From Gordonia neofelifaecis NRRL B-59395 (lineage in GTDB: Bacteria > Actinomycetota > Actinomycetes > Mycobacteriales > Mycobacteriaceae): a stretch of 64,000 bases of DNA. Both the position numbers and the translations under genes were made by a program. The stretch spans positions 62,001-126,000 of the forward strand of contig NZ_AEUD01000005.1 of the NCBI RefSeq assembly GCF_000192435.1, written 5' to 3'. Under the pieces are notes generated by a model, which was not told the DNA's origin, searched no databases, and saw only the letters and a program-made list of their open reading frames with translations. This document shows positions 35,889-47,358 of the stretch, one piece after another; positions within the stretch are counted from its first letter, which is position 1; each line of letters begins with the position of its first letter.

Positions 35889-36290
35889 TTACGCCGCGAC
35901 GAGCTGGAACTGTGCGGGCTGGAAATGCCGCTGGTGCTCGATCCAGCTCCGGAAGTACTGCACGCCGGAGTGGTAGTCGAGGTGCCCGGCGGCCCAGGTG
36001 CGCGCCGCGTGAGCGACGTCGGCGGTGATGACGCCCGCCTTGTGGAGGAGACGGCGCATGAACGAGGTCACCCGGTGCGCCCACTCGAATTCGGTCGACA
36101 GCACACCGAGGCCGAGGAAGAATGTCACCCAGCCGGGTCCGGGGATCGGCAGCGGGATCATGACCATGCCTGCGAGGACCAGGACGGTGCCGACGACGCC
36201 GACGCCGAAGCGATAGAAGCGGTTGAGGAGTGGCTGCTGACGGATCGCGTATCGCTGCTTCCGGTGCCAGGTCTTCAGCCGCAGTCGCAT
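35889..36290 (-). CDS. TIGR02611-type PGPGW membrane protein
   Basis: A 133-residue protein with two transmembrane helices (about 27-48 and 55-70) flanking the signature IPGPGWVTFFLGLGVLSTEFEWA (PGPGW at 50-54), which marks the actinobacterial TIGR02611 family. The N-terminus is basic (MRLRLKTWHRKQRY). Function is unknown. It is convergent with the CopD/CtaG gene (21-base gap) and divergent from ettA across a 359-base region with inverted repeats. Confidence 0.88.
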   Translation of the reverse strand: MRLRLKTWHRKQRYAIRQQPLLNRFYRFGVGVVGTVLVLAGMVMIPLPIPGPGWVTFFLGLGVLSTEFEWAHRVTSFMRRLLHKAGVITADVAHAARTWAAGHLDYHSGVQYFRSWIEHQRHFQPAQFQLVAA

Positions 36291-36649
36291 GTCGGGCAGG
36301 TCCCCTCGTCGTCGTTGTCGAGCTCGTCGTGGCCGCTTTCGCGGTCAGACGGTTACCCCCAGGTAACGATCGCCTGTGCTCGACGGTTCCCAGTGTGACA
36401 CACGGCACTGGGAAACGGGAATACGCGGGCGGAGTGTCACAGATTCGACCGACACGCTGTGAAACCCGTGGTCGCGGTGGGTGCGACGTCCGATCCGGCG
36501 TGCGGCGCTCCGGTCATCGGGCGACCGATAGACTGGACGCCGAACCACTGCGATGCAGCCGCCCGAGGGGCGTGCGAGTCTGCAGATCACATCATTGAGT
36601 CCCACATCATCACGTTGCAGCGCAGGCTGCAGGCAGGAGTTGCAAACCG
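36291..36649. promoter_or_regulatory. divergent promoter region with two inverted repeats
   Basis: This gap separates the PGPGW gene (minus) from ettA (plus). GTTACC-CCCA-GGTAAC lies at 36352-36367. TTCCCAGTG-N10-CACTGGGAA lies at 36387-36414 and contains the odd palindrome GTGTGACACAC at 36393-36403. These look like operator sites for an unidentified regulator. No other gene is seen in the gap. Confidence 0.5.
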
Positions 36650-38323
<1,674 letters not shown>

Positions 38324-38345
38324 TCACCCGCGACGATCGAACGAA

Positions 38346-38380
38346 CCGAGAGCCGGCCCGCACTGTGGGCCGGCTCTCGG
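38346..38380 (+). terminator. terminator hairpin after ettA
   Basis: A perfect 14-bp inverted repeat (CCGAGAGCCGGCCC and its complement) with a 7-base loop lies 22 bases after the ettA stop. It is GC-rich without a U-tract and separates ettA from the gdh gene. Confidence 0.8.
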
Positions 38381-38537
38381 CGTCCACCGTCCCCGTGGCC
38401 GGACACCCGGTCGTGGATCCGCCCGCGGCGCAGGCGGTCGCGGTAACGTACCTGCCGTACGACGCGAACAAGGTGGAACCGACCGCCGGTCGGCCCGAAT
38501 TGCGTTCTGCCTTGACCGATGAGGGAGGCAGATCGAG

Positions 38538-41500
38538 GTGTCCGACGTATCCGTCACACAGTTCGCCGCCTACTACTTCTCCGAGATCCCGGATGAGACG
38601 TCCGTGTCCGGGGAGTCGTGGGATCGGCTGGAGCGCCACCTGCGTCTCGGTGAGACACGCGAGCCGGGAGAGATGTCTGTCGGGACCACCGAACTCACCG
38701 ACGGCTCCATTCAGATCCAGATCGTCGCCGACGACATCCCGCTGCTCGTCGAGGCGGTGCTCGCGGTGCTCGACTCGCGAGGCCTCACGATCGTCGCCAA
38801 CGACCATCCGGTGCTCGCGGTGCGCCGCGACGAGGAGGGGCGGCTCAGCGGGGTCGACGACGCGGCGCCGATCGACGAGGTCGACGCCGCGGAATCGTGG
38901 ATCAGCGTCACCACCGACGTCGCGTCCGGGATCGACACCGACGCGCTGTGCACCCACATCGGCGCGGCCCTGGTTCGGGCGCAGGCGGTGCACGCCGACT
39001 CCGCTGCGATCGGGCGGCGTCTGGCGCGACTCGCCGAGTCGCTGAGCGCCGACGACGAGGACGCCGACATCCTCAGCTGGTTCGCCGTCCGCGACAACTT
39101 CGTTGCGGTCGGCTACCGATCTGTCGACGGCTCCGGCGACGCGACCGCGGCTGCGGACGCCGAACTCGGAGTGTGGCGCGACCCGCGAACACCCCGACCG
39201 GACTCGCTGCCCGGCGACGAGCCGATCACGGTGGACCGCGCGTTCCTCCCGACGGGTCTGCTTCGGAGTCGGTTCCCGGTCCTGCTGCGCATCCGGGTGG
39301 ACGGAACCGAGCATCAGGCGGTCGGATCCATCACGTCGATCGGCAGGCACCAGTCCGTGCGGTCGATCCCCGGGATCCGAGGGAAGGTGGCCGACGTGCT
39401 CCGCGGCCTCGGCCTGAGTGAGGACTCGTACGGCGGCCGGGCCGCACTGGAACTGCTGCAGACCCATCCGCTCGCCGAGCTGATGACAACCGACAGCGCC
39501 GTTCTCACGCGCCGGATCGGTGAGCTCATCGACGCGCAGACTTCACGCAACCCCCGCTTCTACGCCAGGAACGGATCGTCGGGCGGATTCGCGAGCGTCC
39601 TCGTGTTCATGCCGCGCGAGCTGTACTCGACGTCGGTGCGCACGCGAATCGTCGGACTGCTGGAGCGTGAACTGCGCGGTGGGGGCACCGAGTTCCTGAC
39701 TCAGCTGTCGCATTCGCCCCTCGCGCAGCTCGAAGTGCTGATGAGGTCGGACGCCGATGTCAGCGAGAGCATCGGAGAAGGGCTGCTGAAGCATCTCACG
39801 GACGTGGTTCGCACGTGGTCGGACCAGGTGCGCGCCGTCCGTGCCGCAGATCCGGAGGTGGTACGGCTGCTGGCGACGGTGAGCGATCGGTACCGCGATG
39901 AACGCGACCCGGCCGACGCTGCCGTCGACCTGCCGATCGCTGCCCGTTTGGCCCCTGGGGAACTGCACGTGCGGCTGGACCGCACCGACCCGGCGGCCTG
40001 GCGTTTCGTCCTCTACCTGGCGGATCGGGGGGCCGTGCTCACCGACATCCTGCCGATGCTGCAGAGCCTGGGGCTGACGGTCCTCGACGAGCATCCGCAC
40101 ACCGTCGACCGGCCCGACGGGATCGCGGTCGGCGTGTACGACTTCACCGTCCGCCCCGCCCCGCACGTCGCCGCGTCCGGCAGGACGATCGCTCCGGCGG
40201 ACCCTGAGGCCGACGAAGACCTGGATCAGCGCGTCGCGGACGCGTTCTCGGACATGTGGCTCGGCCACACGGAGGTGGACGCGCTCGGTGAGCTGGTGTT
40301 GCGCGCGGGTCTCACATCGCGGACGGTGGCGATGATCCGCACCTACGCTCGGTATCTGAATCAGTGCGGGGCAGGCTTCGCGATGACGCACGTCGCTCGT
40401 GTGCTCGGCGACCATCGCGCGGTCACCCGAGGTCTGGTGGAGCTGTTCGCCGCGACCTTCGACCCGGACTCCGCCGGTCCGGATCGGCGCGAACGAGTGC
40501 TCGACGAGGTGCGCGAGCGCATCGCCGAGATCCTCAGCCTCGACGCCGACCGCGTGGTGTCGGCGCTCTCGGCGGCGATCGAGGCCACGTTGCGCACCAA
40601 TTTCTATGCGGCGTCCGGCGACCCCGCTGCGGACATCCGGCCGACCATCGCGGTCAAGCTCGACACCGGAGCCATCCCGCAGGCTCCGCAGCCCCGGCCG
40701 AAGTACGAGATCTACGTGTACTCGCCCCGAGTCGAAGGCGTGCACCTGCGATACGGCGATGTCGCTCGCGGAGGTCTGCGATGGTCGGACCGACGCGAGG
40801 ACTTCCGCACCGAAGTGCTCGGTCTGGTGAAAGCACAGGCCGTCAAGAACGCCGTCATCGTTCCGGTGGGTGCGAAGGGCGGGTTCGTGGTGCGCAGGCC
40901 GGCCGCCCCCACGGGCGACCCGGTCGCCGACCGCGAGGCGGATCGCGCCGAGGGCATCGCCTGCTACCGCGCGTTCATCGCGGCGCTGCTGCAGGTGACG
41001 GACGACCTCGACCCGGCGACCGGTGCCGTACGACCGCCCGCGCGGGTACTGCGCCGCGACGGCGACGATCCGTATCTGGTGGTCGCGGCGGACAAGGGGA
41101 CCGCCGCGTTCTCCGACATCGCCAACGACGTCGCGGCGCATTACGGGTTCTGGCTCGCGGACGCGTTCGCGTCGGGCGGCTCGGTGGGCTACGACCACAA
41201 GGCGATGGGCATCACCGCGCGGGGCGCCTGGGAGTCGGTGAAGCGGCACTTCCGGGAGCTCGGCGTCGACACGCAGACCGAGGACTTCACCGCGGTCGGC
41301 ATCGGCGACATGAGCGGCGACGTGTTCGGCAACGGGATGCTGCTGTCACGGCACACCAGGCTCGTCGCGGCGTTCGATCATCGGCACGTGTTCATCGATC
41401 CCGACCCGGACGCGGCGTCGTCGTACGCCGAGCGTGCGCGGCTGTTCGCGCTGCCGCGGTCGTCGTGGGACGACTACGACCGCGCACTGATCTCCGAGGG

Positions 41501-43181
41501 CGGCGGCGTCTGGTCTCGCGAGCAGAAGCGAATCGACATCACTCCCGCGGTCCGCGCGGCGCTGGGCCTCCCGGACACGGCGACCGCGATGTCGCCGCCC
41601 GAGCTGATCCGCGCGGTTCTCCTGGCACCGGTGGACCTGCTGTTCAACGGCGGCATCGGCACCTACGTGAAGGCATCGGACGAGCCGGACGCCGCGGTCG
41701 GGGACAAGGCCAACGACGCGATCCGGGTGGACGGGTGCCGACTGCGGGTCAAGGTCGTGGGGGAGGGCGGCAATCTCGGGGTGACGCAGCGTGGCCGCAT
41801 CGAAGCCGATCTGGCGGGTGTCCGGATCAACAGCGACGCGCTCGACAACTCGGCGGGCGTCGACTGCTCCGACCACGAGGTGAACATCAAGGTGCTGCTG
41901 GGGTCTCAGATCTCGGCGGGGACGCTCGCCGCCGACGACCGCAACGATCTCCTGCTGTCGATGACCGACGACGTCGCCGAACTGGTGCTCGCGGACAACG
42001 TCGATCAGAACGCCGAACTCGGGCTGGCGCGCGGGACGGCCGACGACGACGTCGAACTGCACGCGCGGATGCTGGCGCATCTCGACTCGATCGGCGTCGA
42101 CCTCGATCTCGAGGCGCTGCCGACGCCGGCCGCTCTGCGGCGCAGGCGCGCGGGCGAACGTCAGCGCGGCCTCACCAGTCCCGAACTGGCGACGCTGATG
42201 GCCCATGTGAAGCTGGACGCCAAGGGGCGGCTGCTGGAATCGGGGCTGCCGGACAACGACATGTTCGACGAGCTGGCGTCGTCGTACTTCCCGGATCCGC
42301 TTCGCGAGAAGTATCGGGCGGGCATTCGGACGCATCGGCTGCGGCGCGAGATCGTCACGACCGTGCTGGTCAATCGAATCGTCGCCGACGGCGGCATGAG
42401 TCACATCTACACGCTCGGCGAGACGTCTGGAAGCGACGTCGACGACGTCATGCGAGCGTCGGTGGTCGCGATGCGGGTATTCGGCATTGCGGCGGTGATC
42501 GGTGAGTTGCGGTCGGAGAGGGTGGCGGCGGCCACGATCGACGACGCCACACGCCGCATCCGCGGACTCCTCGCCGCCGGGTCCCGGTGGTTCCTGGCGC
42601 ACCGACCGCAGCCGCTGGCCATCGCCGCAGAGACCACTCGCTACCGGCGGGTGCCGGAGCTGAGCGGACGGCTCGACGACTGGCTCGGCCGCACCGCCGC
42701 GACCGCGGTAGCCGAGCATCGCGCGGTTCTCGTCGCGGCGGGTGTCCGGCCGGCGCTGGCCCGGGCGATCGCGATCAGCCCGTACCGGTTGCAGTTGCTC
42801 GACGTGCTGGACCTCGCCGAGATCTCGGACCGCTCCCCGGACGAGGTCGGCGAGTTGCTGTTCGCCGTCGTCGAGCGGTTCGGCATCGACGCGCTGACCT
42901 CGCAGATCGCGCAGCTGGAGCACGGCGACCGGTGGACCCTGCTCGCCCGGCTGTCGCTGCGCGACGAGCTGAACGCGGTACTGCGGTCGCTGACACGCGC
43001 GATCCTGACGCTGTCCGAGCCGGATGAGCCCGCCGCGCAGAAGATCTCGGACTGGTCGCAAGCGCGGTCGGCGATGATCAGGCGCACCGAGTCGACGCTC
43101 GCCGAACTGGTCGCGGCCGATCGCTGGGACCTCGCCACCCTGTCGGTCGCCGTCCGCTCGTTGCGTAGTGTTGTCGGCTAG
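38538..43181 (+). CDS. gdh: NAD-specific glutamate dehydrogenase, large (about 170-180 kDa) type
   Basis: A 1547-residue member of the large NAD-glutamate dehydrogenase family, converting glutamate to 2-oxoglutarate and ammonium. The N-terminal 700 residues are regulatory and ACT-like. The catalytic domain begins around residue 720 with HLRYGDVARGGLRWSDRREDFRTEVLGL, VKNAVIVPVGAKGGFVVR and VVAADKGTAAFSDIAND, then the NAD-binding part (GIGDMSGDVFGNGML, VKVVGEGGNLGVTQRGRIE). It is slightly shorter than M. tuberculosis Rv2476c. In mycobacteria this enzyme is inhibited by GarA. GGGAGG lies about 10 bases before GTG 38538. It balances the nitrogen taken in by the nitrate genes. Confidence 0.95.
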   Translation: MSDVSVTQFAAYYFSEIPDETSVSGESWDRLERHLRLGETREPGEMSVGTTELTDGSIQIQIVADDIPLLVEAVLAVLDSRGLTIVANDHPVLAVRRDEEGRLSGVDDAAPIDEVDAAESWISVTTDVASGIDTDALCTHIGAALVRAQAVHADSAAIGRRLARLAESLSADDEDADILSWFAVRDNFVAVGYRSVDGSGDATAAADAELGVWRDPRTPRPDSLPGDEPITVDRAFLPTGLLRSRFPVLLRIRVDGTEHQAVGSITSIGRHQSVRSIPGIRGKVADVLRGLGLSEDSYGGRAALELLQTHPLAELMTTDSAVLTRRIGELIDAQTSRNPRFYARNGSSGGFASVLVFMPRELYSTSVRTRIVGLLERELRGGGTEFLTQLSHSPLAQLEVLMRSDADVSESIGEGLLKHLTDVVRTWSDQVRAVRAADPEVVRLLATVSDRYRDERDPADAAVDLPIAARLAPGELHVRLDRTDPAAWRFVLYLADRGAVLTDILPMLQSLGLTVLDEHPHTVDRPDGIAVGVYDFTVRPAPHVAASGRTIAPADPEADEDLDQRVADAFSDMWLGHTEVDALGELVLRAGLTSRTVAMIRTYARYLNQCGAGFAMTHVARVLGDHRAVTRGLVELFAATFDPDSAGPDRRERVLDEVRERIAEILSLDADRVVSALSAAIEATLRTNFYAASGDPAADIRPTIAVKLDTGAIPQAPQPRPKYEIYVYSPRVEGVHLRYGDVARGGLRWSDRREDFRTEVLGLVKAQAVKNAVIVPVGAKGGFVVRRPAAPTGDPVADREADRAEGIACYRAFIAALLQVTDDLDPATGAVRPPARVLRRDGDDPYLVVAADKGTAAFSDIANDVAAHYGFWLADAFASGGSVGYDHKAMGITARGAWESVKRHFRELGVDTQTEDFTAVGIGDMSGDVFGNGMLLSRHTRLVAAFDHRHVFIDPDPDAASSYAERARLFALPRSSWDDYDRALISEGGGVWSREQKRIDITPAVRAALGLPDTATAMSPPELIRAVLLAPVDLLFNGGIGTYVKASDEPDAAVGDKANDAIRVDGCRLRVKVVGEGGNLGVTQRGRIEADLAGVRINSDALDNSAGVDCSDHEVNIKVLLGSQISAGTLAADDRNDLLLSMTDDVAELVLADNVDQNAELGLARGTADDDVELHARMLAHLDSIGVDLDLEALPTPAALRRRRAGERQRGLTSPELATLMAHVKLDAKGRLLESGLPDNDMFDELASSYFPDPLREKYRAGIRTHRLRREIVTTVLVNRIVADGGMSHIYTLGETSGSDVDDVMRASVVAMRVFGIAAVIGELRSERVAAATIDDATRRIRGLLAAGSRWFLAHRPQPLAIAAETTRYRRVPELSGRLDDWLGRTAATAVAEHRAVLVAAGVRPALARAIAISPYRLQLLDVLDLAEISDRSPDEVGELLFAVVERFGIDALTSQIAQLEHGDRWTLLARLSLRDELNAVLRSLTRAILTLSEPDEPAAQKISDWSQARSAMIRRTESTLAELVAADRWDLATLSVAVRSLRSVVG

Positions 43182-43207
43182 GAGTAGTTCCCTGGGAGGC
43201 TCACGAC

Positions 43208-43714
43208 ATGACTGATCACACGGACCGCGACGCAGACGAGAACACCGCGGAGCGAAGGCTTTTCGCCGACGACGGGCAACGCACCGAGCGCGGCTACGAG
43301 GTCTCGGTGCCGGTGCGCTGGTCGGACATGGACGTCTTCCAGCACATCAATCACGCCCGGATGGTCACGCTCCTCGAGGAGGCGCGGATCCCGTGGCTGT
43401 TCTACGACGACAAGCCGACGGCCCAGATGCGCAAGGGCTGCCTCGTCGCCGACCTGCATGTGAAGTACCAGGGCCAGATCCGGCACGACGAGTCGCCGAT
43501 CCGGGTGACGATGTTCGTCGAGAAGCTGCGCGCCGTCGACTTCACCGTCGGCTACGAGGTGCGGCCGTACGGTGCCGATCCCGACTCGAAGCCCGCGGTG
43601 GTCGCGAGCACGCAGCTGGTCTCGTTCGACATCGACACGCAGCGCCCGCGCCGGATCCCGCCTGCGGAGAAGGCGTATCTGCAGCAGTTCCTCCGCGAGC
43701 CGGTGACCAGGTGA
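43208..43714 (+). CDS. acyl-CoA thioesterase, hot-dog fold (4HBT)
   Basis: A 168-residue hot-dog protein. The signature VRWSDMDVFQHINHARMVTLLEEARI (about 36-61) carries the catalytic Asp of the 4HBT/YbgC type, and the second half has the strand KAVVASTQLVSFDID. Such enzymes hydrolyse acyl-CoA thioesters. It is the orthologue of Rv2475c by position, 26 bases after gdh. The next gene begins within its stop codon (GTGA overlap), indicating coupled translation. Confidence 0.9.
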   Translation: MTDHTDRDADENTAERRLFADDGQRTERGYEVSVPVRWSDMDVFQHINHARMVTLLEEARIPWLFYDDKPTAQMRKGCLVADLHVKYQGQIRHDESPIRVTMFVEKLRAVDFTVGYEVRPYGADPDSKPAVVASTQLVSFDIDTQRPRRIPPAEKAYLQQFLREPVTR

Positions 43715-44415
43715 CCGGCCCGGTCGACGACCGCGTCCTGACGCCGCATGGTCCGGCCGATCGCACAGACGTCACCGCCTTCCTGGAACGTGCACGGCGC
43801 GTGGATGATTCGGGTGTTCTTCGGGCGCAGCAGCGAACCGACGGTCGAGTGGGCCTGTGGATCCGGACCGGCTTCGACATCCTCGCCACCCGGTCGGTGT
43901 TCGGCGCGGTGACACCGTCCGACGTCGTCTGCGACATCGCGGCGATGAGCGCGTCGGTGGCCGGTGACGGACCGGTGTCGCTCGGATTCGCCCTCCCCGG
44001 GGCCTGGCAGGGGGCGCTGCCACCCGCCGACGGCTTCGATCATCTCGACGACGTGCCCGCCCGCGAGCTGGTGGAACTGGCACGGAAGGGGGCAGACGTC
44101 GCGCGTACGGATTCCGGAGCCCTGGGACCGGCGTCGTCGCTGCTGGATCAAACGGTCATCGAGGTCCGCGGTCACGGACGCGACGGAGAGGGGAGCGACG
44201 TCGCGAAGGTGTCGATGCGCGCGGTCTTCGCGCTCACCGCGATGGGTTTCGTCCGCGACGCCGCGGGCCACGAGATCACCGCGGACTCGCCGATCGACCG
44301 GATCGCCGCGAGCGAACCGGTCCGCGTGCGGGTGTCGTCGAGCTGGGTGCGCGTCGACGCCCGCTTCGGATCGGTGTACCAGCGGCGGTCGGTGCTGAAC
44401 CTCGCCGTCAGGTGA
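43711..44415 (+). CDS. conserved hypothetical protein (Rv2474c-like)
   Basis: A 234-residue protein with no recognised catalytic motif. Visible features are LTPHGPADRTDVTAFLERARRVD near the N-terminus, GLWIRTGFDILATRSVFG, and alternating beta strands to the end (RVRVSSSWVRVDARFGSVYQRR). No signal peptide or transmembrane helix is seen. GTG 43711 overlaps the thioesterase stop by 4 bases, so the two are likely co-expressed. Its place between a thioesterase and aglA matches Rv2474c. Function is unknown. Confidence 0.82.
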   Translation: MTGPVDDRVLTPHGPADRTDVTAFLERARRVDDSGVLRAQQRTDGRVGLWIRTGFDILATRSVFGAVTPSDVVCDIAAMSASVAGDGPVSLGFALPGAWQGALPPADGFDHLDDVPARELVELARKGADVARTDSGALGPASSLLDQTVIEVRGHGRDGEGSDVAKVSMRAVFALTAMGFVRDAAGHEITADSPIDRIAASEPVRVRVSSSWVRVDARFGSVYQRRSVLNLAVR

Positions 44416-44430
44416 GCGACGACCGACCGC

Positions 44431-46086
44431 CTACACCAGCCAGGCGGTCGCGCCGGGAACCAGCAGCCCGGCCTCCAGCGGCGTGCTCACCAGCAGGATC
44501 CGGCCCGGGGGCAGCGGAACCGGGTGCGGGGAGGCGTTGAGCGCGCAGATCAGTCCACCGGGCCGGCGGAACGCGATGCAGCCCTCCGGCGCCCCGTACC
44601 ACTCGACGGTGTCGCCGGAGAACTCCAGCCGCGCGTACCGCAGCTCGATCGCCTGCCGGTACAGCGAGAGCATCGAGTAGATGTCCTCGAGCTGGGACTC
44701 CACGGTCAGCGACGACCACTCGGCCGGGATCGGCAGCCACGTGTCGGTCTCGGTGCTGAAGCCGAACGGCGGCTCGGTGCCCTCCCACGGAAGCGGCACG
44801 CGGCACCCGTCGCGGCCGCGGTCGGTGTGCCCGGAGTTCTCCCACACCGGGTCGACGAGCGCGTCGTCGGGGAGGTCGACGTTCGGCAGCCCGAGTTCGG
44901 AACCGTTGTAGATGAACGCGGTGCCCGGCAGTGCGAGTTCGACCATGATCATCGCCCGTGCGCGAGCCGTGCCGATGGCCAGCAGCTCGTCGTCGGACAG
45001 GCCCTCGGCGTCGTCGCCGGTCGGCATGTACCGCGTGACCTCTCGTGGCACATCGTGATTCGACAGCGTCCACGTGGGTACCGCACCGACCGACTCGGTG
45101 GCGGCGAGCGACTCGGTGATCGCCTCGCGGATCTGGTCGGCGTCGAAGTCGACGGTCGCGAGTCGGAAGTTGAAGCCCAGATGCAGTTCGTCCGGACGGA
45201 CGTACTTGGCGAACGCCTGGCTCGACTCCACCCAGATCTCGCCGACGTTGAAGGTGCCCGGGTACTCGTCCATCACCGACCGGATCGCCCGGTGGATGTC
45301 GTGCACGCCGTCGTTGTTGAAGCGCGGATCGTCGTCGGTGTGGTGCAGCACCTCCGCCGGATGCTCCAGGTCCGGCAGACCCGGAGGCTTGGCCATGCCA
45401 TGGGCGACGTCGATCCGGAAGCCGTCGACGCCGCGGTCGAGCCAGAACCGCATGGTGGTCTGCAGATCGGCCAGAACCTCCGGGTTGTCCCAGTTGAGAT
45501 CGGGCTGCTCCGGTGCGAACAGATGCAGATACCACTGACCCGGCTCGCCGTCCGCGTCGTTGATCCGCGTCCACGCGGGGCCGCCGAAGACACTGGTCCA
45601 GTTGTTCGGCGGCGCAGAGCCGTCGTCCCCGCGACCGTCGGCGAAGATGTATCGATCGCGCTCCGGGCTGCCCGGTGCGGCGCCGAGCGCGCTGGAGAAC
45701 CAGGGGTGCTGGTCGCTGGTGTGATTGGGCACCAGGTCCATCGTGACGCGGATGTCGCGGTCGTGCGCCTGGCGGATCAGTTCGTCGAAGGTCGCGAGAT
45801 CACCGAACAGCGGATCGATCGCCCGCGGGTCGGACACGTCGTATCCGTGGTCGGCCATCGGGGAGCGCATGATCGGCGACAGCCAGATCGCGTCGACGCC
45901 CAGCAGTTCCAGATACCCGAGCTTGTCGATCAGTCCGGCGAGGTCGCCGACGCCGTCGCCGGACAGATCCGAGAACGATCGCGGATAGACCTGGTAGACG
46001 ACCGCGGATCGCCACCACTGCGCCGCGTCGGTCGCCGGGACGTTGGCCTTGCTGCTCTGCTCACTCACCGTCTTCTGTTCCCTCAC
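44431..46086 (-). CDS. aglA: alpha-glucosidase, GH13 family
   Basis: A 551-residue GH13 alpha-glucosidase of the oligo-1,6-glucosidase/AglA type. The TIM barrel has VYQVYPRSFSD, DLVPNHTS, the nucleophile Asp216 in GFRIDVAHG, the acid/base Glu283 in VGEIWV, and Asp345 in LSNHD. It cleaves alpha-linked glucose from maltose-like sugars and may also transglycosylate. No signal peptide is seen, so it is cytoplasmic. GTG 46086 is used; GTG 46068 is a possible later start. It is convergent with the Rv2474c-like gene and follows glbO by 39 bases on the same strand, as in M. tuberculosis (Rv2470-Rv2471). Confidence 0.92.
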   Translation of the reverse strand: MREQKTVSEQSSKANVPATDAAQWWRSAVVYQVYPRSFSDLSGDGVGDLAGLIDKLGYLELLGVDAIWLSPIMRSPMADHGYDVSDPRAIDPLFGDLATFDELIRQAHDRDIRVTMDLVPNHTSDQHPWFSSALGAAPGSPERDRYIFADGRGDDGSAPPNNWTSVFGGPAWTRINDADGEPGQWYLHLFAPEQPDLNWDNPEVLADLQTTMRFWLDRGVDGFRIDVAHGMAKPPGLPDLEHPAEVLHHTDDDPRFNNDGVHDIHRAIRSVMDEYPGTFNVGEIWVESSQAFAKYVRPDELHLGFNFRLATVDFDADQIREAITESLAATESVGAVPTWTLSNHDVPREVTRYMPTGDDAEGLSDDELLAIGTARARAMIMVELALPGTAFIYNGSELGLPNVDLPDDALVDPVWENSGHTDRGRDGCRVPLPWEGTEPPFGFSTETDTWLPIPAEWSSLTVESQLEDIYSMLSLYRQAIELRYARLEFSGDTVEWYGAPEGCIAFRRPGGLICALNASPHPVPLPPGRILLVSTPLEAGLLVPGATAWLV

Positions 46087-46125
46087 CGTCGTTCTCGGAT
46101 ACCGCGTTTGTTCCTGCCGCCCGGT

Positions 46126-46518
46126 TCAGAACGGGCTGTTGACGAGCGTGTCGGCCGCCATCGTCATGTAGTCGGTCAGCGATCTGCGGTGGTCGTCGTC
46201 CAGAACATCCGGTTCGATCGATTCGATGGCGATGTGCATGCACCGTAACCACGCGTCTCGCTCGATCGGTCCGATCTTGTAGGGGACGTGACGCATTCGC
46301 AATCGCGGATGGCCGCGCTCGTCGCCGTAGGTGTGCGGGCCGCCCCAGTACTGCTCCAGGAACATGCGCAGACGCCGCTCGGCGGGGCCGAGGTCCTCCT
46401 CGGGGTACATCGGTCGCAGGATCTCGTCGCGCGCGACTTCCTCGTAGAACCGCGCGGTGATGCGACGGAAGGTCTCGTGACCGCCGACTTCCTCGTAGAA
46501 CGTGCTCACGAGCACCAT
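46126..46518 (-). CDS. glbO: truncated hemoglobin, group II (trHbO)
   Basis: A 130-residue group II truncated globin. Haem-pocket residues map with a constant +2 shift to M. tuberculosis trHbO: Tyr25 (B10), Tyr38 (CD1), proximal His77 (F8) in [10 protein letters not shown], and Trp90 (G8). TrHbO binds O2 very tightly and is linked to terminal oxidases and peroxide or NO handling. It lies upstream of aglA on the same strand and is divergent from the small membrane protein gene. Confidence 0.95.
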   Translation of the reverse strand: MVLVSTFYEEVGGHETFRRITARFYEEVARDEILRPMYPEEDLGPAERRLRMFLEQYWGGPHTYGDERGHPRLRMRHVPYKIGPIERDAWLRCMHIAIESIEPDVLDDDHRRSLTDYMTMAADTLVNSPF

Positions 46519-46624
46519 TGTCCACTATCGCCTCCGGGACATCTACGACGATAAATTGAGTCAGACGATCTGCACACGGCAGGTCTGCGCGCTTAGCTCC
46601 GAGCGCAAGTCGAAAGGGTGGGGT

Positions 46625-46873
46625 GTGGATTCTCTTCTAGTCCCCGTCGGTATGACCGTTGTGGTGCTGTGTGTGATCGCAGTGCTGCTCTGTGTCGTCT
46701 CGATGGCGTTCTCGTTTGGCATGAAGCGGCCGAAGATCAACGAGTACACGCTCGATCAGCCGTGGGAGAACGGTCCCACCCTGTTCAGTGCGACCGAGAT
46801 CGAGCCGATGGCGCTGAGCCGGCATTTCGAGCCGGGCGATGTCGAGGGAGGTTCGGCAAGTGGCAAGTGGTGA
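46625..46873 (+). CDS. small single-pass membrane protein
   Basis: An 82-residue protein with one strong transmembrane helix (about 6-30, VPVGMTVVVLCVIAVLLCVVSMAFSF) and a hydrophilic tail with PKINEYTLDQPWENGPTLFSATEIEPM. I do not recognise a named family. GTG 46625 is preceded by AAAGGGTGGGG; a longer frame from 46502 would overlap the glbO start region. Its 3' end overlaps the DUF5130 gene, so the two are coupled. Confidence 0.7.
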   Translation: MDSLLVPVGMTVVVLCVIAVLLCVVSMAFSFGMKRPKINEYTLDQPWENGPTLFSATEIEPMALSRHFEPGDVEGGSASGKW

Positions 46874-47342
46874 AGTGACTCAGAACAGCACGGCCGTCGC
46901 CCCGGCGAGCAGCCTGCCGGTCGGCACCGTGGTCACCAGCAGTGGCCGCATCTCGGCGGCTCTGTTCCCCGGCGACGGCTTCGACACGCCGCCGTTCAGC
47001 CGCGACGACCTGATCATGCTCGACGACGCCCTGAGCCAGGCCAGCGAGGTGGCCCTCGTGCGCTTCTCGGTGTACATCGGTGAGCTCGGCTCCGACGTGG
47101 TGGCCGGTGCACGCGAGATCCTGGCGCAGGCGCCGGAGCCGGCACATGCCGCGCTCATCGCCGTCTCCCCGAACTCGAAGGACGTCGCCGTCGTCTCCGG
47201 TGCGCAGGTCGCCGGACGCGTCAACGACCGCGTCGCCGAGCTCGGTGTCTCCGCGGCGCTGTCGTCGTTCAAGCGCGGCGATCTGATCGACGGACTGGTC
47301 TCCGCCCTGCGCGTGATGGCCACCGCCGTCGACCGTCCCTGA
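46860..47342 (+). CDS. DUF5130 family protein (Rv2468c-like)
   Basis: A 160-residue protein of the actinobacterial DUF5130 family. It has TSSGRISAALFPGDGFDTPPFSRDDLIMLDDAL near the front and a TPM-like alpha/beta core (VALVRFSVYIGELG, AHAALIAVSPNSKDVAVVSGAQVAGRVND). The molecular role is unknown. GTG 46860 has GAGGGAGG about 9 bases upstream and overlaps the previous gene by 14 bases; GTG 46875 is an alternative. It corresponds to Rv2468c in the conserved block. A strong hairpin follows. Confidence 0.82.
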   Translation: MASGEVTQNSTAVAPASSLPVGTVVTSSGRISAALFPGDGFDTPPFSRDDLIMLDDALSQASEVALVRFSVYIGELGSDVVAGAREILAQAPEPAHAALIAVSPNSKDVAVVSGAQVAGRVNDRVAELGVSAALSSFKRGDLIDGLVSALRVMATAVDRP

Positions 47343-47358
47343 GCTGACTCGACGAAGC

